From: VRUE01 sp963718755
Lineage (GTDB): Bacteria > Actinomycetota > Thermoleophilia > Solirubrobacterales > 70-9
Assembly: GCA_963718755.1 (NCBI GenBank)
Contig: OY970376.1
Coordinates: 2,232,001 to 2,296,000, forward strand
Length of the DNA: 64,000 nucleotides
Reading direction: 5' to 3'
The notes below the pieces were generated by a model. That model had not been told where the DNA came from. It saw only the letters and a list, made by a program, of their open reading frames with translations, and did not search any database. Made by a program: the position numbers and the translations under genes. Below, piece after piece: positions 33,306-41,730 of this stretch (the first letter of the stretch is position 1; the number at the start of each line of letters is the position of its first letter).

Positions 33306-33550
33306 GCGGAGGGCGGGCGGTCGGGCATGCTGACCTCCTCGACCTCGAGCTGGCCGATCTTTAGCTTCGCGATGCTGGCTCGACCGATCGCCAGCCGACC
33401 GATGCTGAGCCGCCCGATCGCGAAGCCACCTATCGCCGCCGCTCCAACAGCCAGCGCGCCGATCGCGACGGCGCCGCGCGCCTGGGCGCCGGTCGCCGTG
33501 GCCCGGTGAGCCCCGGGCCGGAAGAGCGCGATCCCGCGTCGCGTCGACAT
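33302..33550 (-). CDS. Pentapeptide-like repeat protein
   Basis: An 82-residue protein whose middle (residues 28-70) is a regular five-residue repeat with Ile/Val then Gly at fixed places: VAIGA, LAVGA, AAIGG, FAIGR, LSIGR, LAIGR, ASIAK, LKIGQ. Such patterns can build a right-handed beta-helix similar to true pentapeptide repeat proteins, some of which mimic DNA. It is translationally coupled to the secreted protein gene (overlap 33302-33305). The biological role is unknown. Confidence 0.65.
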   Translation of the reverse strand: MSTRRGIALFRPGAHRATATGAQARGAVAIGALAVGAAAIGGFAIGRLSIGRLAIGRASIAKLKIGQLEVEEVSMPDRPPSA

Positions 33551-33582
33551 CGCGCAACCGTAGCGCGGTTAGCCTGCGCCGG

Positions 33583-34296
33583 ATGAGCGCTGCCCGCCCG
33601 ATCCTCCTGGTCATCCAGCATGTGCCCTGGGAGACGCCGCACCGGATCCTCGATGCGTGCAGTGAGTTGGAGGTGCGGACCGTGGAACCGCTGACAGGTG
33701 CCTCGCTGCCGAGCCACGCCGAGGTCTCAGGCGTGCTCGTGATGGGGGGGCCGATGAACGTCGACGAGGCCGCGCGCTATCCGGGTCTGACGGCGGAGCG
33801 TGGGTGGCTAGCCGAGGCGGTGGGGAAAGAGATGCCGATCCTCGGCATCTGCCTGGGAGCACAGCTCCTGGCGCGGGCGCTTGGGGCTGAGGTGAGAGCG
33901 GGGGTTCGACCCGAGATCGGATTCGCTCCGGTGCAGATCCACGAGCCAACCGACCCGATCGTCGGCGCGCTAGCCCCAGAAGCACCTGTCCTTCACTGGC
34001 ACGGAGATGTCTTCGACCTCCCGGATGGCACCGTCCCGCTCGCCTCCTCGGCCCAGACGAAACACCAGGCTTTCCGCCACGGCAACACCTGGGGAGTGCT
34101 ATTTCACGCCGAGGCCGACGCAACCCTGGTCGACAAATGGCTGGCCGAGCCGAGCATGCGCGGTGAAGCAACGGCGGTGTTGGGCCCAGACGCCCCAGAT
34201 GAGCTACGGCTTCAGGCCCGCGAAGTCGAGGACGATCTGGTCACCCGCTCAGCCAAAGGCTTCCAAGCCTTCACCCACCTGCTCACGCTAGATTGA
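33583..34296 (+). CDS. Class I glutamine amidotransferase-like protein
   Basis: A 237-residue GATase1 protein. The nucleophile elbow LGICLGAQLLA holds the Cys (about residue 89), and the H-x-E of the triad is in VLFHAEADA (about 168-172). WHGDVFDLP is typical of stand-alone GMP-synthase-like amidotransferases. No ammonia-acceptor domain is fused or adjacent; substrate not assignable. Confidence 0.87.
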   Translation: MSAARPILLVIQHVPWETPHRILDACSELEVRTVEPLTGASLPSHAEVSGVLVMGGPMNVDEAARYPGLTAERGWLAEAVGKEMPILGICLGAQLLARALGAEVRAGVRPEIGFAPVQIHEPTDPIVGALAPEAPVLHWHGDVFDLPDGTVPLASSAQTKHQAFRHGNTWGVLFHAEADATLVDKWLAEPSMRGEATAVLGPDAPDELRLQAREVEDDLVTRSAKGFQAFTHLLTLD

Positions 34297-34305
34297 AAGC
34301 GACGC

Positions 34306-34379
34306 GGTGGACGTAGCTCAGTTGGTAGAGCTCCTGGTTGTGGTCCAGGCGGTCGCCGGTTCGAGTCCGGTCGTCCACC
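34306..34379 (+). tRNA. tRNA-His(GTG)
   Basis: Acceptor GTGGACG (34307-34313) with CGTCCAC (34372-34378), plus a G-1 (34306) facing C34379, the tRNA-His hallmark; anticodon stem CCTGG/CCAGG around TTGTGGT, anticodon GTG. A weak GGC-GAAA-GCC hairpin followed by CTTTAATTT lies just downstream. Confidence 0.95.
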
Positions 34380-34596
34380 CTGAGGCGAAAGCCCTTTAAT
34401 TTGGCACGGGGGCCAGCGGCCCCTACGGCATGGGGCTTCGCTCCTCCTTCAGGGCGAGGTGTCGGCGTTTCGGGATCGCGACTAGCTCGCTGGGACGAGG
34501 CGGAGCAGTCCGCCGAAGTCAAATCACGCGTGCCGTCTTTGTGTGAGGGACGCGTAGCATGGGCCGCGACCATTTCATAACCAGAGGAGGTTCCTC

Positions 34597-35277
34597 ATGG
34601 CGTCAAAGAACGTGGCTCTCGTTCACGGCGGCTTCGTGGACGGCTCCGGCTGGCAGGGGGTCTACGACATTCTCAGCAGGAATGGATTCAACGTCAGCAT
34701 CGTCCAGAATCCGACGCTGTCGCTCGCAGGCGACGTGGACGCGACCAAGCGCGTGATCGACGCGCAGGACCAGCCGGTGATACTCGTTGGTCACTCCTAC
34801 GGTGGGGTGGTGATCACCGAGGCCGGTACCGATCCCAATGTCGAGTCGCTCGTTTACATCGCGGCCTTCGCGCCTGACCAGGGCGAGTCGGTGGATACGC
34901 TGATTTCAGACCCGCCGCCCGACGCACCCGTGCCGCCGATCTTGCCGCCCCAGGACGGCTTCCTGTTCCTCGACCGGGAGAAGTTTCACGATTCATTCGC
35001 GGCCGACGTCAGCGCCGAAGACGCGGCGTTCATGGCTGCCTCGCAGGTCCCGTGGGGTGTCGAAGCGCTGAGTGGGACTATTACCGAGCCGGCATGGCGG
35101 AGCAAGCCAAGCTGGTACCTCATAGCTACCGAAGACCGGATGATCCCCCCGCCGGCCCAGCGCGAGATGTCAGGGCGCGCCGGCTCGACTGTCGAGGAGG
35201 TCGCAGGCAGCCACGCGATCTATGTGTCGCAGCCAAAAGCTGTGGCGAGCCTCATCGAAAAGGCTGCTTCGGGGTGA
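34597..35277 (+). CDS. Alpha/beta hydrolase
   Basis: A 226-residue small hydrolase. Begins with the HGGFVDGSGW oxyanion-hole motif, GHSYGGVVI nucleophile elbow (Ser about residue 69), and a C-terminal SHAIYV His. The group contains many salicylate-methyl-esterase-like enzymes. A very good ribosome site (AGAGGAGG) precedes the ATG. Base composition is less GC-rich than neighbours, and surrounding DNA is poor in genes, hinting at recent acquisition. Confidence 0.85.
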   Translation: MASKNVALVHGGFVDGSGWQGVYDILSRNGFNVSIVQNPTLSLAGDVDATKRVIDAQDQPVILVGHSYGGVVITEAGTDPNVESLVYIAAFAPDQGESVDTLISDPPPDAPVPPILPPQDGFLFLDREKFHDSFAADVSAEDAAFMAASQVPWGVEALSGTITEPAWRSKPSWYLIATEDRMIPPPAQREMSGRAGSTVEEVAGSHAIYVSQPKAVASLIEKAASG

Positions 35278-35589
35278 CATAAATCTGACATCCACGACGG
35301 AATCGTCGGAACCCTGGCGAATTTCGCGACCAACCTCACCCGCTACTACAACATCGATCTCGTGACCGATGCAGCGGGGGGTCAAGGATCGCATGGATCC
35401 GATCGTCGATGGCTGCATAGGCTCTCCGAGCCTGTACTTGCCCTCCGGTCGCTGGGCTTGGTTTCCAGGCGCAAGTGATGGGATTGGAAGACATCCTGTA
35501 TTTCTCGGAATTGTTGAGGATCTCTCCAGCCTCGCGGCGAAACGCAGCCAGGTCGAGGTTGGACCAATGACTATTACGACAAGCCGAGA
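35278..35589 (+). other. Gene-poor gap, possible relic reading frame
   Basis: Between the hydrolase and the PIN gene. One plus-strand frame stays open for 66 codons (about 35281-35478; SDIHDGIVGTLANFATNL near the start) without a start codon and looks protein-like; it may be a remnant. I see no RNA gene or clear regulatory element in the rest. Confidence 0.3.
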
Positions 35590-35973
35590 TCAGACGCGAA
35601 CAACAGCGACTTCATCGAACGAAGAGAAGTCAGCGTCCTGGGTTACCACCGAGGCGTGATATCTGAGGGCCGTCGCGGCGATCCAGGTGTCGTGCCGCCG
35701 AAGGCGGCGACCTCGGCTTTTCTCGGCCGATGCGATGCGGGCGAAGCAGCTAGCCACCTCGGGATCGACTGGAAGCAAGGAGTAGGTGGCCTGGACTCGG
35801 GAGAGGGTGGAGAGCCGGAGTGCGCGAGCACCTGCATCAGCCGCTCGCAGAACGCCCAGCTCCAACTCGGCTGCGGTGATCACTGAGACGGCGATCTGCT
35901 CAGGGAGGTCACCGAGCTGGCGACCGGTCTCCTGGGCAATGAAGATGGAGGTGTCGGCGATCGCCCGACTCAA
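35590..35973 (-). CDS. PIN-domain toxin (VapC-like)
   Basis: A 127-residue PIN ribonuclease. The acidic quartet is visible: Asp7 in IADTSIFI, Glu in ITAAELELG (about 36), Asp in RHDTWIAA (about 93) and Asp in TQDADF (about 114). It follows its antitoxin by an ATGA overlap. Such toxins cleave tRNA or rRNA and halt translation until neutralised. Confidence 0.9.
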   Translation of the reverse strand: MSRAIADTSIFIAQETGRQLGDLPEQIAVSVITAAELELGVLRAADAGARALRLSTLSRVQATYSLLPVDPEVASCFARIASAEKSRGRRLRRHDTWIAATALRYHASVVTQDADFSSFDEVAVVRV

Positions 35974-36218
35974 TCGTCGATCTCGGCGTTTCGGATCTCA
36001 GCGAGGTCGTCGAGCAGGCCGGCGTCGGCGGGTGCCTCCTGCACAATGCGGCGTAGCTCGCCCGCGGGGACCCAGGGGTCGCGATCCGCGACGTGGGGGA
36101 GGATGTCGGCGACCGGGCGACGGTTGACCGTGAGCGTCAGTCGTTCACCGGCTTCCAGCTCGGAAACCACCGCAGAGGTGGAATTCCTCAGTTCGCGGAT
36201 CGAAACTGTTCGTGCCAT
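35970..36218 (-). CDS. Phd/YefM-type antitoxin
   Basis: An 82-residue antitoxin: the N-terminal DNA-binding part SIRELRNSTSAVVSELEAGERLTLTVNRRPVADI is characteristic of the Phd/YefM fold, followed by an acidic C-terminal tail that should wrap the toxin. ATG at 36218 was chosen as the family start; the open frame upstream is not coding. It overlaps the PIN toxin gene by 4 nt. Confidence 0.88.
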   Translation of the reverse strand: MARTVSIRELRNSTSAVVSELEAGERLTLTVNRRPVADILPHVADRDPWVPAGELRRIVQEAPADAGLLDDLAEIRNAEIDD

Positions 36219-36255
36219 GTGCACAAATGTAGCACTGTCTGCGACGGGACGTAGG

Positions 36256-36546
36256 TCAACCCGTGTCTTCCCGGGGGGCCAATACCTCGCGCACGAAGCT
36301 GCCGCCGCCATTCAATTGCATGAGCGCCAGCCGCATGTAGAGATCAAGGGCCTCGGGATCCTCCATGATGCGCTCGAGCAGCGTTGCCCTTCGCCTCTCT
36401 TCGGTGCCATGGGGCGAGATGTGGTCGACGGTGCGGTCGTGAAGCTCTGCGAGCAGGGCGATTTCATGCTCTTCCATCGCACGTTCTGCGCCCCCCAGGG
36501 CCTTGGCCGCAGCGCCCCCGCATAGATTGGGTACGTTTCGATCCAT
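36256..36546 (-). CDS. Small hypothetical protein
   Basis: A 96-residue, largely helical protein (EEHEIALLAELHDRTVDHI, LLERIMEDPEALDLYMRLALMQL). A start at the internal ATG 36477 would give 73 residues and may be the real one; neither has a clear ribosome site. No domain recognised. It lies upstream of, and in the same direction as, the toxin-antitoxin pair. Confidence 0.45.
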   Translation of the reverse strand: MDRNVPNLCGGAAAKALGGAERAMEEHEIALLAELHDRTVDHISPHGTEERRRATLLERIMEDPEALDLYMRLALMQLNGGGSFVREVLAPREDTG

Positions 36547-36699
36547 AGTCTGGAACGACAGCTTATCCCGGCCGGGGAGCGGGCCAAACCCCCGCCTCTT
36601 CGAGCGCCTTGGCCGCCGACTCGGCAGTCTGCGTTCAGAGACCTCGAGGACTTGCTCAAACGCTGTCGGCCGTTTCTGCGCCGGGTAAGCTTTCGGTGA

Positions 36700-37098
36700 A
36701 TGAACTTCAAGCTCGAGTTGATTCCCGTTCCCGTCTCTGACGTCGATCGAGCGAAGGTGTTCTATGCGGAGCGGGCCGGATTCAGCGTCGACAACGATGT
36801 GACGGTCAAAGAGGGTCTGCGCTTCGTCCAGTTGACCCCGCCTGGTTCCGGCTGCTCCATTTCGATCGGCGAAGGCCTGACCGAGATGGAGCCGGGTTCG
36901 CTCGGGGGTCTCCAGCTCGTCGTCGACGACATCGAGGCCGCCCGCGAGGAGCTTGTGGGGCGCGGGCTAGAGGTCTCCGACGTCCAGGACTTCCCTTGGG
37001 GCCGGTTCGTGTTCTTCAGCGACCCTGACGGAAATGGGTGGGCGGTCCAGCAGATCCCCGACTACGGCGAGGGCCGCACCCAACCCGAAGGGCCCTAG
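36700..37098 (+). CDS. VOC-family (glyoxalase-like) protein
   Basis: A 132-residue vicinal-oxygen-chelate fold protein with ELIPVPVSDVDRAKVFY at the start, a mid-chain GGLQLVVDDIEAAREEL and FVFFSDPDGNGWAVQQ at the end: the two beta-alpha-beta-beta-beta modules. Members include glyoxalases, bleomycin-binding and dioxygenase-like proteins; ligand not predictable here. Confidence 0.85.
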   Translation: MNFKLELIPVPVSDVDRAKVFYAERAGFSVDNDVTVKEGLRFVQLTPPGSGCSISIGEGLTEMEPGSLGGLQLVVDDIEAAREELVGRGLEVSDVQDFPWGRFVFFSDPDGNGWAVQQIPDYGEGRTQPEGP

Positions 37099-37107
37099 GC
37101 GCGGCGC

Positions 37108-37947
37108 TCACGACTGCTTTCGCCCGACCGCGACCAGGAACTCCATCTCGAAGCGGGCGTCGTCGGCGCTGCCGCGGTTCTGCTCCTCGTAGTAGCTGTC
37201 CAGCGCCTGCTCGAACTCCTCCTCGCGCTCGTTGCGGCGCGCGTTCGCCTGCGCCGCGATCGTCGGCCCGTAGCGCTGCTTGAAGTGCGCGGCGAAGTCG
37301 GTGGGTCGCTCGAAGGCACTCACCTCGAGCACATCGCGCTCCAGCGTCTCCAGCTCGACCCGGTCGCCGAGCAGCTCGCGCAGGTGCTCCTCGCCACCCC
37401 AGAGTGGCGGGGGCTGGGCGCCCGGCGGAGGCGTCGGGGCGAACGGCCCGATCGTGCGGAAGAGACCGCCGATCATCCCCTCGGGCGTCCAGCTCAGCAG
37501 CCCGATCGTCCCGCCCGGGCGGCAGACTCGCACCAGCTCGTCGGCCGCCGCCTGGTGATGGGGCGCGAACATCACGCCGATTGAGGAGATGACGACGTCG
37601 AAGCTCGCGTCCTCGAACGGCAGGTCCTCGGCATCGGCCTCGGCCCACTCCAGCTCCACTCCCTCGGCCTCGGCACGGGCGCGGCCGGCGTCGAACAGCT
37701 CCGGCGTCAGGTCGCTGGCGACGACGCTCGCCCCGGTGGCGGCCGCAGGGATCGACGCGTTGCCGGTGCCTGCGGCGACGTCGAGGACGCGCATCCCGGG
37801 GCCGATCTCGCAGGCCTCGACGAGGCGCGGTCCGAGCGGCAGCAGGAAGGTCTCGACCATCGAGGGGTAGTCGCCGGAGGCCCACATAGACCGGTGGCGG
37901 GCCTTCAGCTCACTGTTCGCATCCTTCGTCTCGGCAACGTCGTTCAC
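37108..37947 (-). CDS. SAM-dependent methyltransferase
   Basis: A 279-residue class I methyltransferase. The SAM-binding motif I is VLDVAAGTGNASIPAA (about residues 54-69), with an acidic motif II, and motif IV in FDVVISSIGVMFAPH. Substrate unknown, perhaps a quinone or small metabolite. It faces an HxlR regulator gene starting 103 nt away on the other strand, which probably controls it. Confidence 0.85.
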   Translation of the reverse strand: MNDVAETKDANSELKARHRSMWASGDYPSMVETFLLPLGPRLVEACEIGPGMRVLDVAAGTGNASIPAAATGASVVASDLTPELFDAGRARAEAEGVELEWAEADAEDLPFEDASFDVVISSIGVMFAPHHQAAADELVRVCRPGGTIGLLSWTPEGMIGGLFRTIGPFAPTPPPGAQPPPLWGGEEHLRELLGDRVELETLERDVLEVSAFERPTDFAAHFKQRYGPTIAAQANARRNEREEEFEQALDSYYEEQNRGSADDARFEMEFLVAVGRKQS

Positions 37948-38050
37948 TTGGATCTCCTTCTCGCGTGTGTGTAGGAGATGGTCTACGCCTAGTTGGCGAG
38001 CGATTCAACTTCAAGATCTGCAGTTGGGCACGTACACTCGAACGAGGGTC

Positions 38051-38755
38051 ATGCCAGAGAGCTACGGACAGTTCTGCCCGGTTGCGCAGGCGGCGGAGGT
38101 TCTGACCGAGCGCTGGACGCTGCTCGTCGTCCGCGAGCTGTTGATGGGGAGCACGCGCTTCAACGAGATCCAGCGCGGCGTCCCGCGCATGTCCTCGTCC
38201 CTGCTCAGCAAGCGCCTGCGGGAGCTTGAGCGTTCGGGGTTGATCACCAGGCAGCCGTTGACCGGCGAGCGTGGGCACGAATACCGGATGACCCCGGCCG
38301 GCGAGGCGCTCGGACCACTCGTCGTCTCGTTGGGAACCTGGAGTCGGGACCACCTGAAGCGGGAGATAACCGCCGAGGAGGCAGACCCGGCGCTGCTGAT
38401 GTGGGACATGGGGCGGAGCCTTCGGCTCGACCGCCTGCCGGCTGACCGGGTCGTGACCTTCTTTCGCTATCGCGACGTCGAGGACAGCAAGCGAGCCTGG
38501 TGGCTGGTGGCGCAGGGCTCGGGCACCGACGTCTGCTTCTCGGACCCGGGCTTCTCGATCGACCTGCAGGTCGATGCGGAGGCGCGGGCGATGGCCGAGG
38601 TGTGGGTGGGGCAGCTCGAGCTGGGCGCGGCGATGCGCTCGGGGCGGGTGCGGATCACCGGACCCGAGGACCTGGTGCGCAGCGTCCCGAACTGGCTGGG
38701 GCTGAGCACGTTCGCCTATCCGGACCCGGCGGCCGAGTTCGCCGAACGGAGCTGA
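38051..38755 (+). CDS. HxlR-family transcriptional regulator
   Basis: A 234-residue regulator. The N-terminal winged helix-turn-helix is typical: CPVAQAAEVLTERWTLLVVREL, FNEIQRGVPRMSSSLLSKRLREL (recognition helix). A C-terminal domain of about 110 residues (SCP2-like by length and hydrophobicity) may bind a ligand. HxlR proteins often sense aldehydes or quinones. ATG 38051 is preceded by GAGGG. Its 3' end overlaps the neighbouring convergent gene by 40 nt. Confidence 0.87.
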   Translation: MPESYGQFCPVAQAAEVLTERWTLLVVRELLMGSTRFNEIQRGVPRMSSSLLSKRLRELERSGLITRQPLTGERGHEYRMTPAGEALGPLVVSLGTWSRDHLKREITAEEADPALLMWDMGRSLRLDRLPADRVVTFFRYRDVEDSKRAWWLVAQGSGTDVCFSDPGFSIDLQVDAEARAMAEVWVGQLELGAAMRSGRVRITGPEDLVRSVPNWLGLSTFAYPDPAAEFAERS

Positions 38756-40413
38756 GGCTCCAACTCCTTGAGGTACTGGTGAACGAAGGCGATGGCCATG
38801 CTGCCCTCGCCGACCGCGGCGGCGACGCGCTTCACCGGGCCGAGGCGGACGTCGCCGCAGGCGAAGATGCCGGGGACGCTCGTCTCCAGGAGATAGGGGT
38901 CGCGGTCGAGTGCCCAGCGGTCGGCCGCGCGCATCTCGGCACCGGTGAGCACGTAGCCCTTGTGATCGAGGGAGATCTCGGGCGGCAGCCATTCCGTTTC
39001 CGCGTTCGCGCCGATGAAGAGGAACAGCCCGCCCGACTCGATCTGGGTCGTCTCTCCCGTGGCCGAGTTGCGGATGTCGATCGCCTCGAGCGAGTTGACG
39101 CCGTGCACTGCCGCCACCTCGGCTCCGAACATCACCTCGATGTTCGAACGGGTGGCGAGCTGGTCGATCAGATAGCGCGACATGCTTTTCTCCAGCCTGT
39201 CGCCGCGGTAGAGGATGGTCACGCTCCTCGCGTGGGTAGAGAAGAAGAGGGCAGCCTGCCCGGCCGAGTTGCCGGCGCCGACGATGTGGACGTCGAGGCC
39301 GTGGGTGTTCGAGGCTTCGCTGCGCGCCGCCCCGTATGAGATGCCCTTGCCGGCGAGGCGGACGAAGCCCTCGATCGGCAGTTGCCGCCAGGTGACCCCG
39401 CAGGCGAGGATGATCGTCCGCGCGCGGAGGACGTCGCCGGCGTCGAGGTGCAGCTCGCGGCTCTCGGCGTCTATCCGCGTGATCGAGCGGGTGACGAGGA
39501 TCTCGGCGCCGAGCCTGCGCGCCTGCCTCAGCGCGCGGCTGGCCAGCTCTTCCCCCGAGACGCCCGAGGGGAAGCCGAGGTAGTTCTCGATCCGCGAGGA
39601 GGTGCCGGCCTGGCCGCCAGGTGCTTCCCGCTCGACCACGATCGTGCGCAGCCCCTCCGACGCCCCGTACACCGCGGCCGCCAGCCCCGCCGGACCCGCG
39701 CCGACGATCACCGCGTCGTACTCGGCGGCGCCCGGCTCGGTGTTGACGCCGAGCAGCTCGGCCACCCTGCGCAGCTGCGGCCTCACCGCAGTCTTGCCGT
39801 CGATGACCCGGATTGCGGGCCAGTCCTCCTCGGCGGGGAGGGGGCCGCCCCACTGATCCGCCGCGTCGGCGGTCTCCGGCGTCAGCCACCTGAAGCTGAT
39901 CTGGTTGCGGTCGAGGAAGCGGCGCAGCTCGGAGCAGGACGTGTCCCAGCGATGTCCGACGACGATCGCCCGGGGCGGGGGCGGTTCGGCGGCGAGGGCC
40001 TCGAGCCCGTGCGAGCCGCCCATCCTGTGGGCCGCGAGCCGGCCGACTTCCCTGGCGACGCCGGGCACCACGGATGCGACGGCGTGGTAGTCCTGCGGCT
40101 CGATTCGCATCACGCGCGACTGTTCGGCGGCGCGGAAGCCGACCGGGAACACGGTCCCGAGCACGATCGGCACCTCACCGAAGACGTCGCCAGGGAGACG
40201 CTCGCCGATCACGCGCTCGACGCCGTCGACGGTCTTGGTCGCCTCGATGCGACCCTCGAGCACGGCGAAGATCGCCCGCTCGTCCTCCTCGTGCGCGGCG
40301 TACTCGCCCGGCACGAGGCTGATGTCCGCCGCAGCGCGAGAAAGCCGCTCTCGCTCGGCGGTGGTGAGAGTCTTGAAAACGGTAACCGCGCCGATTTCCT
40401 CAGCGCTCACCAT
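38716..40413 (-). CDS. cNMP-binding domain fused to thioredoxin reductase-like flavoprotein
   Basis: A 565-residue three-part protein. Residues about 1-130 form a cyclic-nucleotide-binding domain (LPGDVFGEVPIVLG); about 140-215 a glutaredoxin-like domain (GHRWDTSCSELRRFLDRN); 225-565 a TrxR-like module with GAGPAGLAAAVYGAS for FAD and GAGNSAGQAAL for NADPH. The CxxC expected in thioredoxin reductases is absent (GISYGAARSEAS), as in other members of this fusion family. The start may be ATG 40413 or the next-codon GTG. Confidence 0.87.
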   Translation of the reverse strand: MVSAEEIGAVTVFKTLTTAERERLSRAAADISLVPGEYAAHEEDERAIFAVLEGRIEATKTVDGVERVIGERLPGDVFGEVPIVLGTVFPVGFRAAEQSRVMRIEPQDYHAVASVVPGVAREVGRLAAHRMGGSHGLEALAAEPPPPRAIVVGHRWDTSCSELRRFLDRNQISFRWLTPETADAADQWGGPLPAEEDWPAIRVIDGKTAVRPQLRRVAELLGVNTEPGAAEYDAVIVGAGPAGLAAAVYGASEGLRTIVVEREAPGGQAGTSSRIENYLGFPSGVSGEELASRALRQARRLGAEILVTRSITRIDAESRELHLDAGDVLRARTIILACGVTWRQLPIEGFVRLAGKGISYGAARSEASNTHGLDVHIVGAGNSAGQAALFFSTHARSVTILYRGDRLEKSMSRYLIDQLATRSNIEVMFGAEVAAVHGVNSLEAIDIRNSATGETTQIESGGLFLFIGANAETEWLPPEISLDHKGYVLTGAEMRAADRWALDRDPYLLETSVPGIFACGDVRLGPVKRVAAAVGEGSMAIAFVHQYLKELEPQLRSANSAAGSG

Positions 40414-40436
40414 GCCCGGCAGCCCATTGCCAAAGG

Positions 40437-41675
40437 CTATCCCTTGAAGAGCCTCGGATTGCAGGCTTGGATGGGGTGAAGGTATTCGATCCAGCAGTTG
40501 ACGTTGAATCGTCGGATCGTGTAGCGGTAGTTGTAGACAAAGCCTTCGCGGGGGAGTGCGGTGTAGACCGTGATCCCTCCACGGTAGAAGTGGACGCCCC
40601 TCAACCACTGCACGCGGCATTTGACCTTTTTGCGGTTGATCCGCCTGCACTCGATCTGGTGGTACCGGCCATTCGCAAACCGATTTCCGAAGTCGCCTTC
40701 CAGGCCAAGCCAGGCGACGATTTCAGCGTCGAAGCGGGTTATCGAGGGAAGCTCGACCTTTGGAATCGCCACTGCCGGTGCCGGCGCCCCGAATTCGACG
40801 GCAGCCGACCAGGCGGCAACCCAGGAGGACACCCGGTCGACCCGCGCCAGAACCTGGGGGCTCTCTGGGTCGCAGTCGAAGGACCCTTTGAGGCTGATGA
40901 TGCCGATCTGCACGGTGGTGCCATCGGCACGCCGCGCGATCCCGGGGCCACCGCTGTCGCCGTTGCAGAGGCTGGCGCCGGGCGCCGATTGAGATCTCAC
41001 GCAGACCTGGCTGTCGGGTGCAAAGACCGGGAGCACCCGCCGCAATCTGCGCTGGCAATACGCGGTGCTTTGAACCACGGATTGTGCGTCGCGAAGAACC
41101 GTGGGGAGCTGAGGAGGCCTCACGTCGACAAGGCCCCAGCCGGCGACCGCGACCGGCACACCATCTGCAAGCAGCGCTGCGTCGGACGGAGTTGCAAGTG
41201 GCAACGTGGGCACCGTGACGGGCTCGGCGAGCACAAGGAGTGCGGCATCGTTGAGGAATCGCGCGGGCTCATACTCGGGGAAGACAAGAACCCGCGAGAC
41301 TCGGGAGAAACGGTCCGGGGTTGCCTCGTTGAGATTTCCAACGCCCGTCAAGACCGAGAAGTTCGCCGCCACCGCGACCCTCCCCGTCCCGCTCAGCACA
41401 CAGTGTGCGGCGGTCAGGATCAAGCGAGGCGATACCACCGTCCCTCCGCAACTGAAATCCTCGACGGGACCTCGGTAGCGAATGTGGGCGATCCACGGGT
41501 AGGACGCGATTGAGGTAGGGGTTCCTCCGATAATCGATGCCTGTGCGCTGCCCCCTGTGTTGTCGCGGGTGTCGGTGGGGGATGAGGCGTAGCCGCGACT
41601 CGAGCCGGGTCCGGCCAAGAGAATCATCGAGGAGGCGAGCGCGAGAATGACACTGCCCAACCGACTGCTGACCAC
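40437..41675 (-). CDS. Secreted trypsin-like serine protease
   Basis: A 412-residue exported S1 protease. Signal peptide (1-30), propeptide to IIGG (48-51), then the catalytic triad His91 (LTAAHC), Asp143 (LNDAALLV) and Ser241 (CNGDSGGPG). A roughly 100-residue C-terminal extension rich in Arg, Tyr and Val (VKCRVQWLRG, VYNYRYTIRR) has no named domain; it may bind the envelope. GTG start. Less GC-rich than average, perhaps acquired. Confidence 0.9.
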   Translation of the reverse strand: MVSSRLGSVILALASSMILLAGPGSSRGYASSPTDTRDNTGGSAQASIIGGTPTSIASYPWIAHIRYRGPVEDFSCGGTVVSPRLILTAAHCVLSGTGRVAVAANFSVLTGVGNLNEATPDRFSRVSRVLVFPEYEPARFLNDAALLVLAEPVTVPTLPLATPSDAALLADGVPVAVAGWGLVDVRPPQLPTVLRDAQSVVQSTAYCQRRLRRVLPVFAPDSQVCVRSQSAPGASLCNGDSGGPGIARRADGTTVQIGIISLKGSFDCDPESPQVLARVDRVSSWVAAWSAAVEFGAPAPAVAIPKVELPSITRFDAEIVAWLGLEGDFGNRFANGRYHQIECRRINRKKVKCRVQWLRGVHFYRGGITVYTALPREGFVYNYRYTIRRFNVNCWIEYLHPIQACNPRLFKG

Positions 41676-41730
41676 CTACTGCCCCCTGTTAACTCAAAGT
41701 TTGCCTCGGCAATGTAACGAACCTCACTGA

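Noticed and set aside
34380..34596. Possible small gene after tRNA-His
   Set aside because: The open frame (34338 onward) starts inside the tRNA and has an Arg-rich shadow composition; only a weak hairpin was visible.
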